Notes under the pieces: model-generated
The model's database searches: none
What the model was told of the DNA's origin: nothing
Seen by the model: only the letters and a program-made list of their open reading frames with translations
Part shown: in pieces, positions 54,484 through 62,527 of the stretch
Position numbering within the stretch: the stretch's first letter is position 1
Layout of the letters: every line of letters begins with the position of its first letter
From: Methylobacillus flagellatus
Lineage (GTDB): Bacteria > Pseudomonadota > Gammaproteobacteria > Burkholderiales > Methylophilaceae
Reading direction: 5' to 3'
DNA: 64,000 nt
Assembly: GCF_005502435.1 (NCBI RefSeq)
Contig: NZ_SCOU01000003.1
Coordinates: forward strand, 186,001-250,000
Program-made: the position numbers and the translations under genes

Positions 54484-54567
54484 GAAGCGGGAAGGGTAAA
54501 ACCCCCTCGCCCCCGGTAGGGGGAGAGGGTTGGGGAGAGGGGGGTCACCCTTCGCCCTTCCCGCTTC
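54484..54567. repeat. Nested palindromic intergenic repeat between nrdJa and nrdJb
   Basis: Outer arms GAAGCGGGAAGGG (54484-54496) and CCCTTCCCGCTTC (54555-54567), 13 bp perfect. Inside is CCCTCGCCCCC/GGGGGAGAGGG (54504-54514, 54519-54529) and a tail GGTTGGGGAGAGG. The inner GC-rich part looks like the CCCTCTCCCC-type dispersed repeat seen between genes in many proteobacteria. It splits the two halves of one enzyme and would form a large hairpin in the mRNA. Confidence 0.85.
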
Positions 54568-54586
54568 CCCATATTAGGAGAACACA

Positions 54587-55285
54587 ATGGCAATCAAGAT
54601 CGAAAAGAAAATCACCGGCTACAACGTGGTGACAGAAGAAGACAAGGCCAAGGCTGCGGCCGAAGCACACGCTGCGGCGCAAAAATCCGCCGAAGTGGTG
54701 CAAATGGGCGAGCCGCTGAGCCGTCCGGAAAAACTGGTCGGCAACACCTACAAGATCAAGACCCCGGTCACCGAGCACGCGCTGTACATCACCATCAACG
54801 ACATCGTGATGCACGAAGGCACGCCGCAGGAACACCGCCGTCCGTTCGAAGTGTTCATCAACTCCAAAAACATGGAACACTTCCAGTGGATCGTGGCGCT
54901 CACCCGCGTCATGTCCGCCGTGTTCCGCAAGGGTGGCGATGTCACCTTTCTGGTGGAAGAACTGCACAGCGTGTTCGACCCCAGCGGTGGTTATTTCAAA
55001 AAGGGTGGCAAATACATCCCTAGCCTGGTGGCAGAGATCGGCGAAGTGCTGGAACAACACCTGCAAGAGATCGGCATGCTGAAAAAGTCTGGCCCGGACG
55101 AACACCAGAAAAAGCTCATCGAAGAAAAGAAGACCGAATATCTGCAAAAGCACGCAGATGAACCGGTGAACGAAGAAGGCTTCCCCAAGGGTGCGCAGCT
55201 ATGCAATAAGTGCCACACCAAGGCCAGTATAGTGATGGACGGGTGTTTGACGTGTTTGAATTGTGGGGAGAGTAAGTGCGGTTGA
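54587..55285 (+). CDS. nrdJb: Class II ribonucleotide reductase, C-terminal subunit (NrdJb)
   Basis: A 232-residue protein carrying the TSCPD-type domain (RRPFEVFINSKNMEHFQW; GKYIPSLVAEIGEVLEQHL) and a C-terminal zinc-ribbon/redox-cysteine tail, CNKCHTKAS ... CLTCLNCGESKCG. It supplies the cysteines that re-reduce the active site of NrdJa. AGGAG precedes the ATG at 54587. 122 bases separate it from nrdJa, mostly a palindromic repeat. Terminated at 55292. Confidence 0.88.
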   Translation: MAIKIEKKITGYNVVTEEDKAKAAAEAHAAAQKSAEVVQMGEPLSRPEKLVGNTYKIKTPVTEHALYITINDIVMHEGTPQEHRRPFEVFINSKNMEHFQWIVALTRVMSAVFRKGGDVTFLVEELHSVFDPSGGYFKKGGKYIPSLVAEIGEVLEQHLQEIGMLKKSGPDEHQKKLIEEKKTEYLQKHADEPVNEEGFPKGAQLCNKCHTKASIVMDGCLTCLNCGESKCG

Positions 55286-55291
55286 TTTTCA

Positions 55292-55317
55292 AAAGGGGCG
55301 AAAGCCCCTTTATTTTG
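55292..55317 (+). terminator. Rho-independent terminator after nrdJb
   Basis: AAAGGGGC (55292-55299), GAAA tetraloop, GCCCCTTT (55304-55311), followed by ATTTTG. Confidence 0.8.
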
Positions 55318-55332
55318 TTGTCGGTAGAATTA

Positions 55333-56160
55333 TCAAAATTCACAAACAAACAGTACTGGGTCAAGTTGACAATGATTTTGCACCGGTCCTGCTAGTTGGA
55401 ACATCTTTGGCGATTGTCTGAAGTTATATAGCCGATAAAGCTGGTAATCAGTAGTGTGATCTTTAGCAAAGCTAACTTCATTGCGACTAATAAAGAAAGG
55501 TGTTTCTTTACCAAAGGCTGTAGTTTTAACCTCAATGAAACGTTCCTGCCCAGAGGTTTCGAACGAGAGTACGTCAAATCCAAGCCCATCACCTTGGGTT
55601 TTCGCCACATGTTCTACCTTATCCGCCAGTTCAGGTTTACCTAATTGGTACAGCCGAAAGTGCTCGTATTGCAAAACGAACTCCTCACCTGCCAAACCAA
55701 GTGATGCATTTCTTGCTTCGCGTTCCAGATAATCTCTGCGCTGCGGCATATATTTCCGTGCTGGCGCTTCTTGTACTCGTAGTGCTGGTTGGGGCGGATC
55801 GACAATCAAGCTTGCGTATCCATTCTGAATAGGAACAATTGCGGGTAACGCTGTCGCACTAATCGCTGTTTGATCGAATATTTGGTCTTTACTGAGTTGT
55901 TGTTCAACAACTTCACGTAATAACGCTTGGTAGTTTCCCAAGGGTTTGTAACCAGAAATATACGGGCAGCGCAATGAAATTAAGACGGCGCTGATGTTCT
56001 GATGCTTACGCTCAATTGCCCCCTCACTGCGGTTATCAAGTTTTTGTATCAGTACTTTTCTGTGAGCACTTTTGTTGTATGACTGCCCGGCTAGTTCTTG
56101 GACAAGCATGTGGAAATAATCCGCAACAGTTGCTTCGACTTCTAGTCGACTCCAACTCAT
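55333..56160 (-). CDS. DUF3883 domain protein (PD-(D/E)xK nuclease-like), probably acquired
   Basis: A 275-residue soluble protein. Its C-terminal half is a DUF3883 domain with a nuclease-like core: LGFDVLSFETSGQERF then IEVKTTAFG, that is an Asp, and Glu-x-Lys on the next strand, as in PD-(D/E)xK endonucleases. The N-terminal ~120 residues are helical and may bind DNA or a partner (NKSAHRKVLIQKL). DUF3883 is common in defence and restriction systems, yet no helicase or methylase is beside it. The gene is clearly more AT-rich than its surroundings and uses different codons (TTG, AAT), a sign of transfer. AAGGAT precedes two ATGs, 56163 and 56160. Confidence 0.75.
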   Translation of the reverse strand: MSWSRLEVEATVADYFHMLVQELAGQSYNKSAHRKVLIQKLDNRSEGAIERKHQNISAVLISLRCPYISGYKPLGNYQALLREVVEQQLSKDQIFDQTAISATALPAIVPIQNGYASLIVDPPQPALRVQEAPARKYMPQRRDYLEREARNASLGLAGEEFVLQYEHFRLYQLGKPELADKVEHVAKTQGDGLGFDVLSFETSGQERFIEVKTTAFGKETPFFISRNEVSFAKDHTTDYQLYRLYNFRQSPKMFQLAGPVQNHCQLDPVLFVCEF

Positions 56161-56290
56161 CATCTATCCTTTTTGATTTTTGATTCATTATTAAATGCGA
56201 TGAGATTTTGAGCAAACTGTTCAAAGTTGCGATTGGTCAGTTTTATTTCATATTTGAAAACATTAAGCTAACTATTTATATCTGTGCCAT

Positions 56291-56365
56291 CTAATCGATG
56301 GATTAGCGTAACAATTGGAAACTCACATCGTGAGTTCGAAACCGAAACGTATATACAGTATCTGA
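56291..56365 (-). pseudogene. Decayed second copy of pqqA
   Basis: About 83% identical over ~48 bases to the coding part of pqqA (56312-56360 against 56581-56628), including the flank CTAATCGATG (56291-56300; again at 56560-56569). In the matching frame RFGFE-x-TM is still readable and Glu15 is kept, but the codon for the crosslinked Tyr19 has become TGA (56323-56325) and a one-base insertion lies upstream. No start or ribosome-binding site is left. The surrounding 413 bases (56164-56576) hold no other gene that could be recognised. Confidence 0.72.
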
Positions 56366-56515
56366 ACAGTAGTAGTATTCAGCTTTTAAGTCTTTAAACG
56401 GTAAAGCACAATAGTCTTGGAACAATAGAATAATCATTACCGTGTAGTCGCAGCCCCATGCGCTCGCCCGCTAGCCAGTCCTTAGCTAAACAGCTTTAGT
56501 AAACTTGGCACAAAT

Positions 56516-56542
56516 AAAAACGGCGCACTAGGCGCCGTTTTT
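56516..56542. terminator. Terminator downstream of pqqA
   Basis: AAAAACGGCGC (56516-56526), ACTAG, GCGCCGTTTTT (56532-56542). On the minus strand it ends 35 bases after the pqqA stop and is followed by a T-rich tract, so pqqA appears to be a monocistronic gene. Confidence 0.88.
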
Positions 56543-56576
56543 ATTTGAGTGCGTATCGACTAATCGATGATTCGAC

Positions 56577-56648
56577 TTAGCGGTTGCAAACGTACATCGT
56601 GACTTCGAAACCGAAACGCATTTCAGTAGCAGCTGGCTTGGTCCACAT
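56577..56648 (-). CDS. pqqA: PQQ precursor peptide PqqA
   Basis: A 23-residue peptide, MWTKPAATEMRFGFEVTM followed by YVCNR, whose Glu15 and Tyr19 (E-x3-Y) are crosslinked and become pyrroloquinoline quinone, the cofactor of methanol dehydrogenase. AGGAG is 8 bases before the ATG at 56646-56648. No pqqB-E genes lie nearby, so processing enzymes must be encoded elsewhere. Cys21 replaces the Ala or Asn common at that position. A decayed copy lies ~270 bases downstream. Confidence 0.9.
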   Translation of the reverse strand: MWTKPAATEMRFGFEVTMYVCNR

Positions 56649-56864
56649 GATGTATCTCCTTTATTGGGTTGATCAAATAAGCAATGATTGCTTGTTTGTA
56701 TGATTCACATCATACCCACACGTTCCGTTTCCACCCTGCTGCACACCATGAGATACGGCTACGGATTTTCATGAATCGCCCTAAGCCTGCTCCGCAGCAG
56801 CACGCCCTGTCGCCAGCCTCACGCCCTGACACTGAATCTTGCTATGCCAGCGTACTTTGCCTCG

Positions 56865-57119
56865 CTATGAACCGAACAGCTCGTCCAGCGGGTTCTTGCT
56901 GCCAGATGGTTTGGCTGAGACGCGCTGCGCGGTGAATTCGTCTTCGATGTTGTCGCGGTAATAGCTCCACTGCGCGCTGGCGTTTTTGAAGTTGCGCCAC
57001 AGGCTCTCGCTCATACCTGCATATTCCAGCGCACTGCCGTCCTCCAGCTCTACGCGCAAGGTGCGGGTTTGTGGCTGGTAGCCGATGGCGCGCAGTTTGC
57101 CTGCGCTGACTTTGATCAT
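56865..57119 (-). CDS. KTSC domain small protein
   Basis: An 84-residue protein with the KTSC fold (IGYQPQTRTLRVELEDGS and YAGMSESLWRNF). The domain occurs alone or fused to lysyl-tRNA synthetase-like and other proteins; its function is unknown. Start at ATG 57119 or two codons earlier at 57125. Confidence 0.8.
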   Translation of the reverse strand: MIKVSAGKLRAIGYQPQTRTLRVELEDGSALEYAGMSESLWRNFKNASAQWSYYRDNIEDEFTAQRVSAKPSGSKNPLDELFGS

Positions 57120-57249
57120 GTCCATGGTGGCTTATGCCTCGCTTAACCCTGCCTTAACGGATGGATGACGGTGGGCACATCATCCGGCGCCATGCCGCTG
57201 CTGTGCCTTATGTTGCATGGCCTGCACGGCAGGGTTTTGAGCGATTCGC

Positions 57250-57372
57250 TTAGCAATTGCCTTTCTTTTCCTGGCCTGGTGGGCAGCCATGCGGGTGTGG
57301 TTTATAGAAACAGGCGGTGTTGAGCACACTGAACAAACTCAGAACTAGCAGCAAAACAACACTCTTTTTCAT
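57250..57372 (-). CDS. Small exported Cys/Pro-rich protein
   Basis: A 40-residue product: a signal peptide (KKSVVLLLVLSLFSVLNTAC) followed by FYKPHPHGCPPGQEKKGNC. The Cys after NTA could be lipidated although the lipobox is poor. The mature part is a short Pro/Gly/Lys peptide of the CPPGQ-KKG type that recurs in small periplasmic proteins of unknown function. AGGAGG precedes the ATG at 57372. The longer frame up to 57564 is rejected. Confidence 0.6.
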   Translation of the reverse strand: MKKSVVLLLVLSLFSVLNTACFYKPHPHGCPPGQEKKGNC

Positions 57373-57557
57373 CAAAAGCCTCCTGAACCAGCTGGTTAAC
57401 ATCAAGAAAACTACACGATTGCCGATTCTACATCGACGAGGCAGGTTTATCCGCTTACATGACAAGTGGCATATCCGTTGCTTAGGTACTACTGAACGTT
57501 TCAGATATTTCGATCTATGAGGTGTAACCAGATTGCTTGAGTAAACAGGAGGCAAAC

Positions 57558-58574
57558 ATGACACGGCTTGTTCTTGCGTTATTGTTGTTGAGTCAGGTAC
57601 TTCCGGCAGCCGCGCTACCCACCGATGAACTGCTGCAAAAAGCCAACGCCATGGTGGTGCGGGTGCAGGTGGGCCTCGCCAATGGCGGCATGGGCGTGGG
57701 TTCCGGGGTGGTGGTGGCCAAGGACGAGGTGGTGACCAACTGCCATGTGGTGGCTAATGCCGGCAGCATCCGTGTACTCAATAGTGGCGTTGTCTATGTG
57801 GCCAAAACCACCAAGGCGGATTGGCATCATGACCTGTGCCTGCTCAAGGTGGAGGGTCTCAATGCGCCAGTGGCTAACATCGGTTCCAGTAAAGCCCTTA
57901 AATATCAGCAGCCGGTCTTTGCGACGGGCTTCCCCAACTTTTCCATGATCGCATGCACCAGTTTTGGGCATGTTCAGGCACTCTATTCCATGGAGGACAG
58001 TGTCATCGTCCGTGCTTCGGCCACCTTCAGGCTGGGCGATAGTGGTGGTGGCTTGTTTGACGATGCAGGTAATCTGGTGGGCGTGATCACCTTGAAAAGC
58101 CCAGGACGCAACGCCTATTACTACTTCATGCCGGTGGAATGGATACAGGCGCTGATGCAGCAGCCAGCACAGGCCAGCTTCAGTGAGCCGCATAAGGTGG
58201 CGTTCTGGGCGGAATCGTTCGATAAATGGCCAGCTTTCATGCGCGTGGTGCAGCCTTACCTCACCGAGGACTGGCAGGCGCTGGAAGCGATCGCACAGCA
58301 ATGGACCGTAAACGAGCCGGAAAACGCCGAGGCCTGGTTCTATCTGGCAGCCGCAGCCTATGGCAAGCATGAAAGTCAGGCGGCGGAACAGCACTTGGCG
58401 CGCGTGGTGGCGTTAAACGGTCAGCATACCCAGGCCTTGTATTATCTTGGGCTGATCGCGGATCAAGGCGGCAAACGCATCGAGGCACTTAGCCGGGTGG
58501 CCATGCTGAACAGCCTAGACGCGCCCATGGCGGACCGCCTCAAACTGGCCATGGGTATCAAGCCCGAGCAGTAA
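57558..58574 (+). CDS. Exported trypsin-like serine protease with TPR-like C-terminus
   Basis: A 338-residue protein: signal peptide (LVLALLLLSQVLPAAA), a trypsin-fold domain with the triad His in VVTNCHVVA, Asp in WHHDLCLLKV and Ser in FRLGDSGGGLF, and C-terminal tetratricopeptide-like helices (AEAWFYLAAAAYGKHESQ; TQALYYLGLIADQ). It resembles HtrA-type proteases without PDZ domains. AGGAGG precedes the ATG at 57558. The stop codon lies inside a 15-bp tandem repeat. Confidence 0.83.
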   Translation: MTRLVLALLLLSQVLPAAALPTDELLQKANAMVVRVQVGLANGGMGVGSGVVVAKDEVVTNCHVVANAGSIRVLNSGVVYVAKTTKADWHHDLCLLKVEGLNAPVANIGSSKALKYQQPVFATGFPNFSMIACTSFGHVQALYSMEDSVIVRASATFRLGDSGGGLFDDAGNLVGVITLKSPGRNAYYYFMPVEWIQALMQQPAQASFSEPHKVAFWAESFDKWPAFMRVVQPYLTEDWQALEAIAQQWTVNEPENAEAWFYLAAAAYGKHESQAAEQHLARVVALNGQHTQALYYLGLIADQGGKRIEALSRVAMLNSLDAPMADRLKLAMGIKPEQ

Positions 58575-58640
58575 GGTCTCAAGCAGTAAGACCGTAAGCA
58601 GTAAGACCGTAAGCAGTAAGACCGTAAGCAGTAGGGCCTG
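58566..58640. repeat. 15-bp tandem repeat across the protease stop codon
   Basis: AAGCAGTAAGACCGT occurs three times in perfect tandem at 58581, 58596 and 58611; a diverged unit (GAGCAGTAAGGTCTC, 58566) containing the gene's last codons and stop precedes it, and a partial unit (AAGCAGTAGGG, 58626) follows. The unit carries CAGTAA, the 3' end of the gene. Confidence 0.92.
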
Positions 58641-58732
58641 GCATACGGCGCTTGTGCTGCGCTGATCCAGCTCAGGTCGATAGAACGGCGGTTATGCCAC
58701 CTCTTGCAACGAGGGGCTGGCAGCACGCCACA

Positions 58733-58984
58733 TCATTGATTGCTGACCACCAGCCAATTCGTCTGCCGGTACTGGGCAGATTTTTCTGATTGGCACACAT
58801 CGCGCTCGGCCAGTACCTTGGCGATATTCCTGCTTCTATCCACGTTGACGATGCCCGCCAATGGCGAGGTGAGCTGGTCCGGGAACAGGGAGATGTTTGC
58901 GGTTTCTGGCGTCGGCGGTATGGGCTGTTCCGCATCGCATGCGCCAAGCAGCACGATAGACAACATCAAGGTGGCGAATCTCAT
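58733..58984 (-). CDS. Small lipoprotein of unknown function
   Basis: An 83-residue protein with a clear lipoprotein signal (ATLMLSIVLLGAC, lipobox LGAC, mature N-terminus CDAEQPIPPTPE). The rest (DRSRNIAKVLAERDVCQ) matches no family known to me. AGGAAC precedes two ATGs (58987, 58984). Confidence 0.6.
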   Translation of the reverse strand: MRFATLMLSIVLLGACDAEQPIPPTPETANISLFPDQLTSPLAGIVNVDRSRNIAKVLAERDVCQSEKSAQYRQTNWLVVSNQ

Positions 58985-59149
58985 CATTTGCGTTCCTGGT
59001 TACTTTATTTGTGTAGGCTTGTTTCTGATGGTGCGCGGAGTCGTTCAAGGCAGGCCGTCATCAACAGCGCAGGGCTGCTAATGACGGAGAGTTGTCTTAG
59101 GGATCCGCGCACGAAGCGACTGACTCCACGCTCTAGCCTGACAGCGCGT

Positions 59150-59647
59150 TTATGGTTTGCTGTTACGCGGATCATCTGCGGGGTTGATGTAGCTGATGTC
59201 CCAGGGGCCGGTGGCGATCAGCTCGACGATGGTTTCCTCATCCGTGGTCCATACATAATGCGAATGACCAGCCGGTAACACAAAGCTGTCGCCTGCATTA
59301 AGCACCTCACCATTGCTGGTGTCGAAGGTTTCGCCCATGCCGTTACCCAGTTTTCCGCTCAGTACGGTGATGACCTCCGTGAACGGGTGGGTGTGTGCCG
59401 GGATGGGGTAATTGGGTGGGAATTTCAGGCGTACGATGAAGACACCCGCTTTGGTCGGGTCACCTACCAGCAGGGCGCTTTGAGCACCCGGCGGCAGGAT
59501 GGCCTCATCCTGCCAGTTGAGTGTGGCAGAACTGAACGACTCCATCTTGTTCGAGTGCATGCGGTCTATCTTGTCGCCAGCCTTATCCGCGCTGCAGGCG
59601 CTTATTGTGCAAGCCAGTAGTGTGGCTGTGATCCATGCTTGTTTCAT
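59150..59647 (-). CDS. Exported cupin-domain lipoprotein
   Basis: A 165-residue protein: signal peptide with lipobox (TATLLACTISAC, then SADKAGD) and one cupin barrel with metal ligands HTHPFTEV (His-x-His, Glu) and a second His in LPAGHSHYVW. Such single cupins bind a metal and often act in oxidation-related or sensory roles; the substrate is unknown. ATG at 59647. The 286 bases up to selO hold no gene. Confidence 0.78.
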   Translation of the reverse strand: MKQAWITATLLACTISACSADKAGDKIDRMHSNKMESFSSATLNWQDEAILPPGAQSALLVGDPTKAGVFIVRLKFPPNYPIPAHTHPFTEVITVLSGKLGNGMGETFDTSNGEVLNAGDSFVLPAGHSHYVWTTDEETIVELIATGPWDISYINPADDPRNSKP

Positions 59648-59933
59648 AACGAACTCCCATATCTTAAAAATAATTAAACACTGAGTCTTATATTCGGCTT
59701 AGGAATGATGCGTCATGTTCTTTGCTGTAGCGGTGCCTAAAACCATGAAAGCCCACTCAGGAAATTAATGAATAATGTTTAAATGAATAGATTTTTTAGA
59801 GTGAGAATTGACGGGTTTTCTAAGGCCACTGCTTGCTGATACGCTGCCAAGGCGGCTGTAGCGTGTGGCAGGTTCAGCATGGGCTTTCTGTAACTCATGA
59901 CGTCCCGGCTGCTTCGCGGTACAGTGCTGGTCT

Positions 59934-61400
59934 ATGTCTGAACAACACTTCTCATCTATCGGCTGGCGTTTCGATACCAGCTACACCCAGCTGCCTGCGC
60001 CGTTCCACGTGCGTGAAAGCGCTACACGGGCACGCGATCCGCATCTGGTTATCTTCAATCATGCACTGGCAGAACAGCTGGGTTTGAATGCAGCCGCATT
60101 GACGGACACAGCGGCTGCGCAGTTGTTCTCTGGTAACCAGGTGCCCGAGGGGGCGACCCCACTCGCGCAGGCTTATGCGGGGCATCAGTTCGGTGGCTTC
60201 AGCATGCTGGGGGATGGCCGTGCCTTGTTGCTGGGTGAGCACATCACGCCGGATGGTATGCGTGTCGATATCCAGTTGAAGGGCTCAGGCGTGACGCCGT
60301 ACTCGCGTCGTGGTGATGGCAGGGCGGCATTGGGGCCCATGCTACGCGAGTACATCATCAGCGAGGCCATGCATGCGCTGGGCATTCCCACCACGCGCAG
60401 CCTGGCGGTGGTGACCACGGGCGAGCCGGTCTACCGCGAGACCCCATTACCGGGTGCGGTGCTGACGAGGGTGGCGGCCAGCCACATTCGTGTGGGTACA
60501 TTCCAGTATGCCTATGTGCTGGAGGACCCGGCAGCACTGAAGGCACTGGCGGATTACACCATCCAGCGGCATTACCCGGAGGCCGCTCTGGCCGAGAACC
60601 CGTATCTGGCCTTCCTTAATGCGGTCTGTGCGGCCCAAGCCGCGCTGGTGGCCAAATGGATGCAGGTGGGCTTCATCCATGGCGTGATGAACACCGACAA
60701 CATGGCGATCAGTGGCGAGACCATAGACTACGGCCCGTGTGCGTTCATGGACCGTTACGCGCCTGCCACCGTGTTCAGCTCCATCGACCGGCAGGGCCGT
60801 TATGCCTATAGCAACCAGCCGCCCATCGCGCAGTGGAATCTGGCACGGTTCGCCGAGACATTGCTGCCCTTGCTGCATGAAGATAAAGCCATCGCCATCC
60901 GCCTGGCGGAATCGGCGGTGTATGCCTGCCCTGAGCAATACCAGCAGTACTGGCTGGCTGGCATGCGGCTTAAACTTGGCTTGCTGGATGAGGCGGAGGA
61001 TGACGCGGCGCTGGTTGAGGAACTGCTCACCTGCATGCAACACCACGGCATGGACTTCACCAACAGCTTCCGTCGCCTGAGCGTAGATCAGACTCTGCCG
61101 AATGCAGATGCGGCGGACGTGCAAAACTGGCTCACGCGCTGGCAACAGCGCGTGCAGGCACAGACAGCGACCCCACAGGAAGTGAGCGCTAGCATGCGTG
61201 CCGCCAACCCGGCGGTGATTGCGCGGAATCATCAGGTGGAAGCAGCGCTGGATGCCGCCACCGACCATGGCGACCTTGGCCCTTTGCACCAGTTGCTGGC
61301 GGTACTTGCCAAGCCGTTCGAGGAAACACCCGAGAACCTGGCTTATCGTAGCCCGGCTCCACCGTCAGATGAGGCATACCAGACCTTTTGCGGCACCTGA
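59934..61400 (+). CDS. selO: SelO/YdiU protein adenylyltransferase
   Basis: A 488-residue pseudokinase-fold enzyme that AMPylates proteins involved in redox homeostasis. Family blocks: LAQAYAGHQFGGFSMLGDGR, QLKGSGVTPYSRRGDGRA, GALGIPTTRSLAVV-like region, GFIHGVMNTDNMAI and the metal-binding YGPCAFMD. Full length. ATG at 59934. Own terminator at 61431. Confidence 0.9.
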   Translation: MSEQHFSSIGWRFDTSYTQLPAPFHVRESATRARDPHLVIFNHALAEQLGLNAAALTDTAAAQLFSGNQVPEGATPLAQAYAGHQFGGFSMLGDGRALLLGEHITPDGMRVDIQLKGSGVTPYSRRGDGRAALGPMLREYIISEAMHALGIPTTRSLAVVTTGEPVYRETPLPGAVLTRVAASHIRVGTFQYAYVLEDPAALKALADYTIQRHYPEAALAENPYLAFLNAVCAAQAALVAKWMQVGFIHGVMNTDNMAISGETIDYGPCAFMDRYAPATVFSSIDRQGRYAYSNQPPIAQWNLARFAETLLPLLHEDKAIAIRLAESAVYACPEQYQQYWLAGMRLKLGLLDEAEDDAALVEELLTCMQHHGMDFTNSFRRLSVDQTLPNADAADVQNWLTRWQQRVQAQTATPQEVSASMRAANPAVIARNHQVEAALDAATDHGDLGPLHQLLAVLAKPFEETPENLAYRSPAPPSDEAYQTFCGT

Positions 61401-61430
61401 TTTTTGTAGAGTACGCGCTCACTGGGCATG

Positions 61431-61464
61431 AAAAAGCCCCTGTAACATCGCAGGGGCTTTTTTT
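61431..61464. terminator. Rho-independent terminator after selO
   Basis: AAAAAGCCCCTG (61431-61442), 8-base loop, CAGGGGC (61451-61457), seven T. It also faces the converging catalase-like gene, for which the A-run makes a T-run. Confidence 0.9.
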
Positions 61465-61484
61465 GAGTGTGATGCAGTGGTGGC

Positions 61485-62471
61485 TTACTTCAGACGACGG
61501 CCAAAGCTCACCGCATACGCGCCGGGGCGCGCCAGCAGGATAGGGTCTTCCGAGGCTTCGATGCCATCGGTCAGCATCAGCGGGTTGAACATGGTCTGTT
61601 TCTCGAACGCAGTGCCTTGCGGGTGCACATTGCGTACGCTCAGCGTGCCCAGCTCGACCACCTTGCGCGTCGCTGGCCAGGTTTGCGTGGCGTCATTGAT
61701 GGCGTCGCCAGCCTCGGCCAGTTGTACCGCGATGCGGTATTGCACCGCGCCTTGCTTGAGGCGGGCCGGCAGTTCGTTCATCAGGTAGTCAGGGTCCGCC
61801 TTGTCTGCGTCCGCTTTATCCAGATAGGCAGCACCGGTCACAGGTTCGATCAGGTAGCGGCCATAGTTCACCTCACCCTTGGCGTTGATGAATTTGAAGG
61901 CATTCACGCCAAAGAAGGGCTGCGTGCCGAAGCTCACGGGTGGCAGCTTGGGCGTGGTCACGAATTTGAGCGCTGCCGGGTGTGTGGCCAGGAACTGTTC
62001 CACCGGGCTGGGTTTGGCATCGCCACCGCTTGCCGCAACGGCGTTGAGCAAGCCGAGGAAATCTTCCGGCGTGGCGGCGGGGAAGCCGTTCACAGAGATG
62101 ACCACGATGTCGGTATAGCTTTCATCGGGCAAGCCAAAGCGGATGGCCATGCCTTTGGGGAAGCTGTTGCCATTGGCATCCGGGATGTTGGGTACGCCGG
62201 TGGCATTGGAGAAGCGCACCGTAACGGGTACGGATTTGGCGCTGAAATGCGCGGCCTTGGAGACGCTGGTGGCGCTAGCTGCCGGGACGAAATCGCCCTG
62301 CACCACCAAGCCTTTGGCATGGTTGGCGCGGAAGCCGACATGCGGGCCGCCGGACAGTTTGGTCAGGGTATCGACCAGTTGTTCGGTGACGGGTTTGTCA
62401 GCTTCTGCGTAGACGTTTGCGCTGAGCGAGAAGCTCAGTGCCACTAATATTGCGATGCGCGTTTTGTTCAT
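61485..62471 (-). CDS. Catalase-family peroxidase (SrpA-like), exported
   Basis: A 328-residue small catalase-fold heme peroxidase with signal peptide (ILVALSFSLSANVYA). Recognisable parts: heme-site His region GFRANHAKGLVVQGDF, the VPVTVRFSNATG motif, and the proximal Tyr in RPGAYAVSFGRRL. Lacks the catalase extra domains, as usual for this group. It lies 57 bases downstream of the OhrR regulator on the same strand, so peroxide-inducible expression is likely. Periplasmic location follows from the signal peptide. Confidence 0.87.
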   Translation of the reverse strand: MNKTRIAILVALSFSLSANVYAEADKPVTEQLVDTLTKLSGGPHVGFRANHAKGLVVQGDFVPAASATSVSKAAHFSAKSVPVTVRFSNATGVPNIPDANGNSFPKGMAIRFGLPDESYTDIVVISVNGFPAATPEDFLGLLNAVAASGGDAKPSPVEQFLATHPAALKFVTTPKLPPVSFGTQPFFGVNAFKFINAKGEVNYGRYLIEPVTGAAYLDKADADKADPDYLMNELPARLKQGAVQYRIAVQLAEAGDAINDATQTWPATRKVVELGTLSVRNVHPQGTAFEKQTMFNPLMLTDGIEASEDPILLARPGAYAVSFGRRLK

Positions 62472-62527
62472 GATGGCTGTTCCTCAAGTTGAAAATTCCA
62501 GTTGAAATTAAAGTCAAGAATCCGGTT

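Noticed and set aside
56684-56935. 83-codon open frame between pqqA and the KTSC gene
   Set aside because: No ribosome-binding site, overlaps the KTSC gene, composition not protein-like.
58566-58640. CRISPR-like array or small repeat protein on the minus strand
   Set aside because: No spacers; the minus-strand reading (RSYCL repeats) is only the translation of a tandem repeat.
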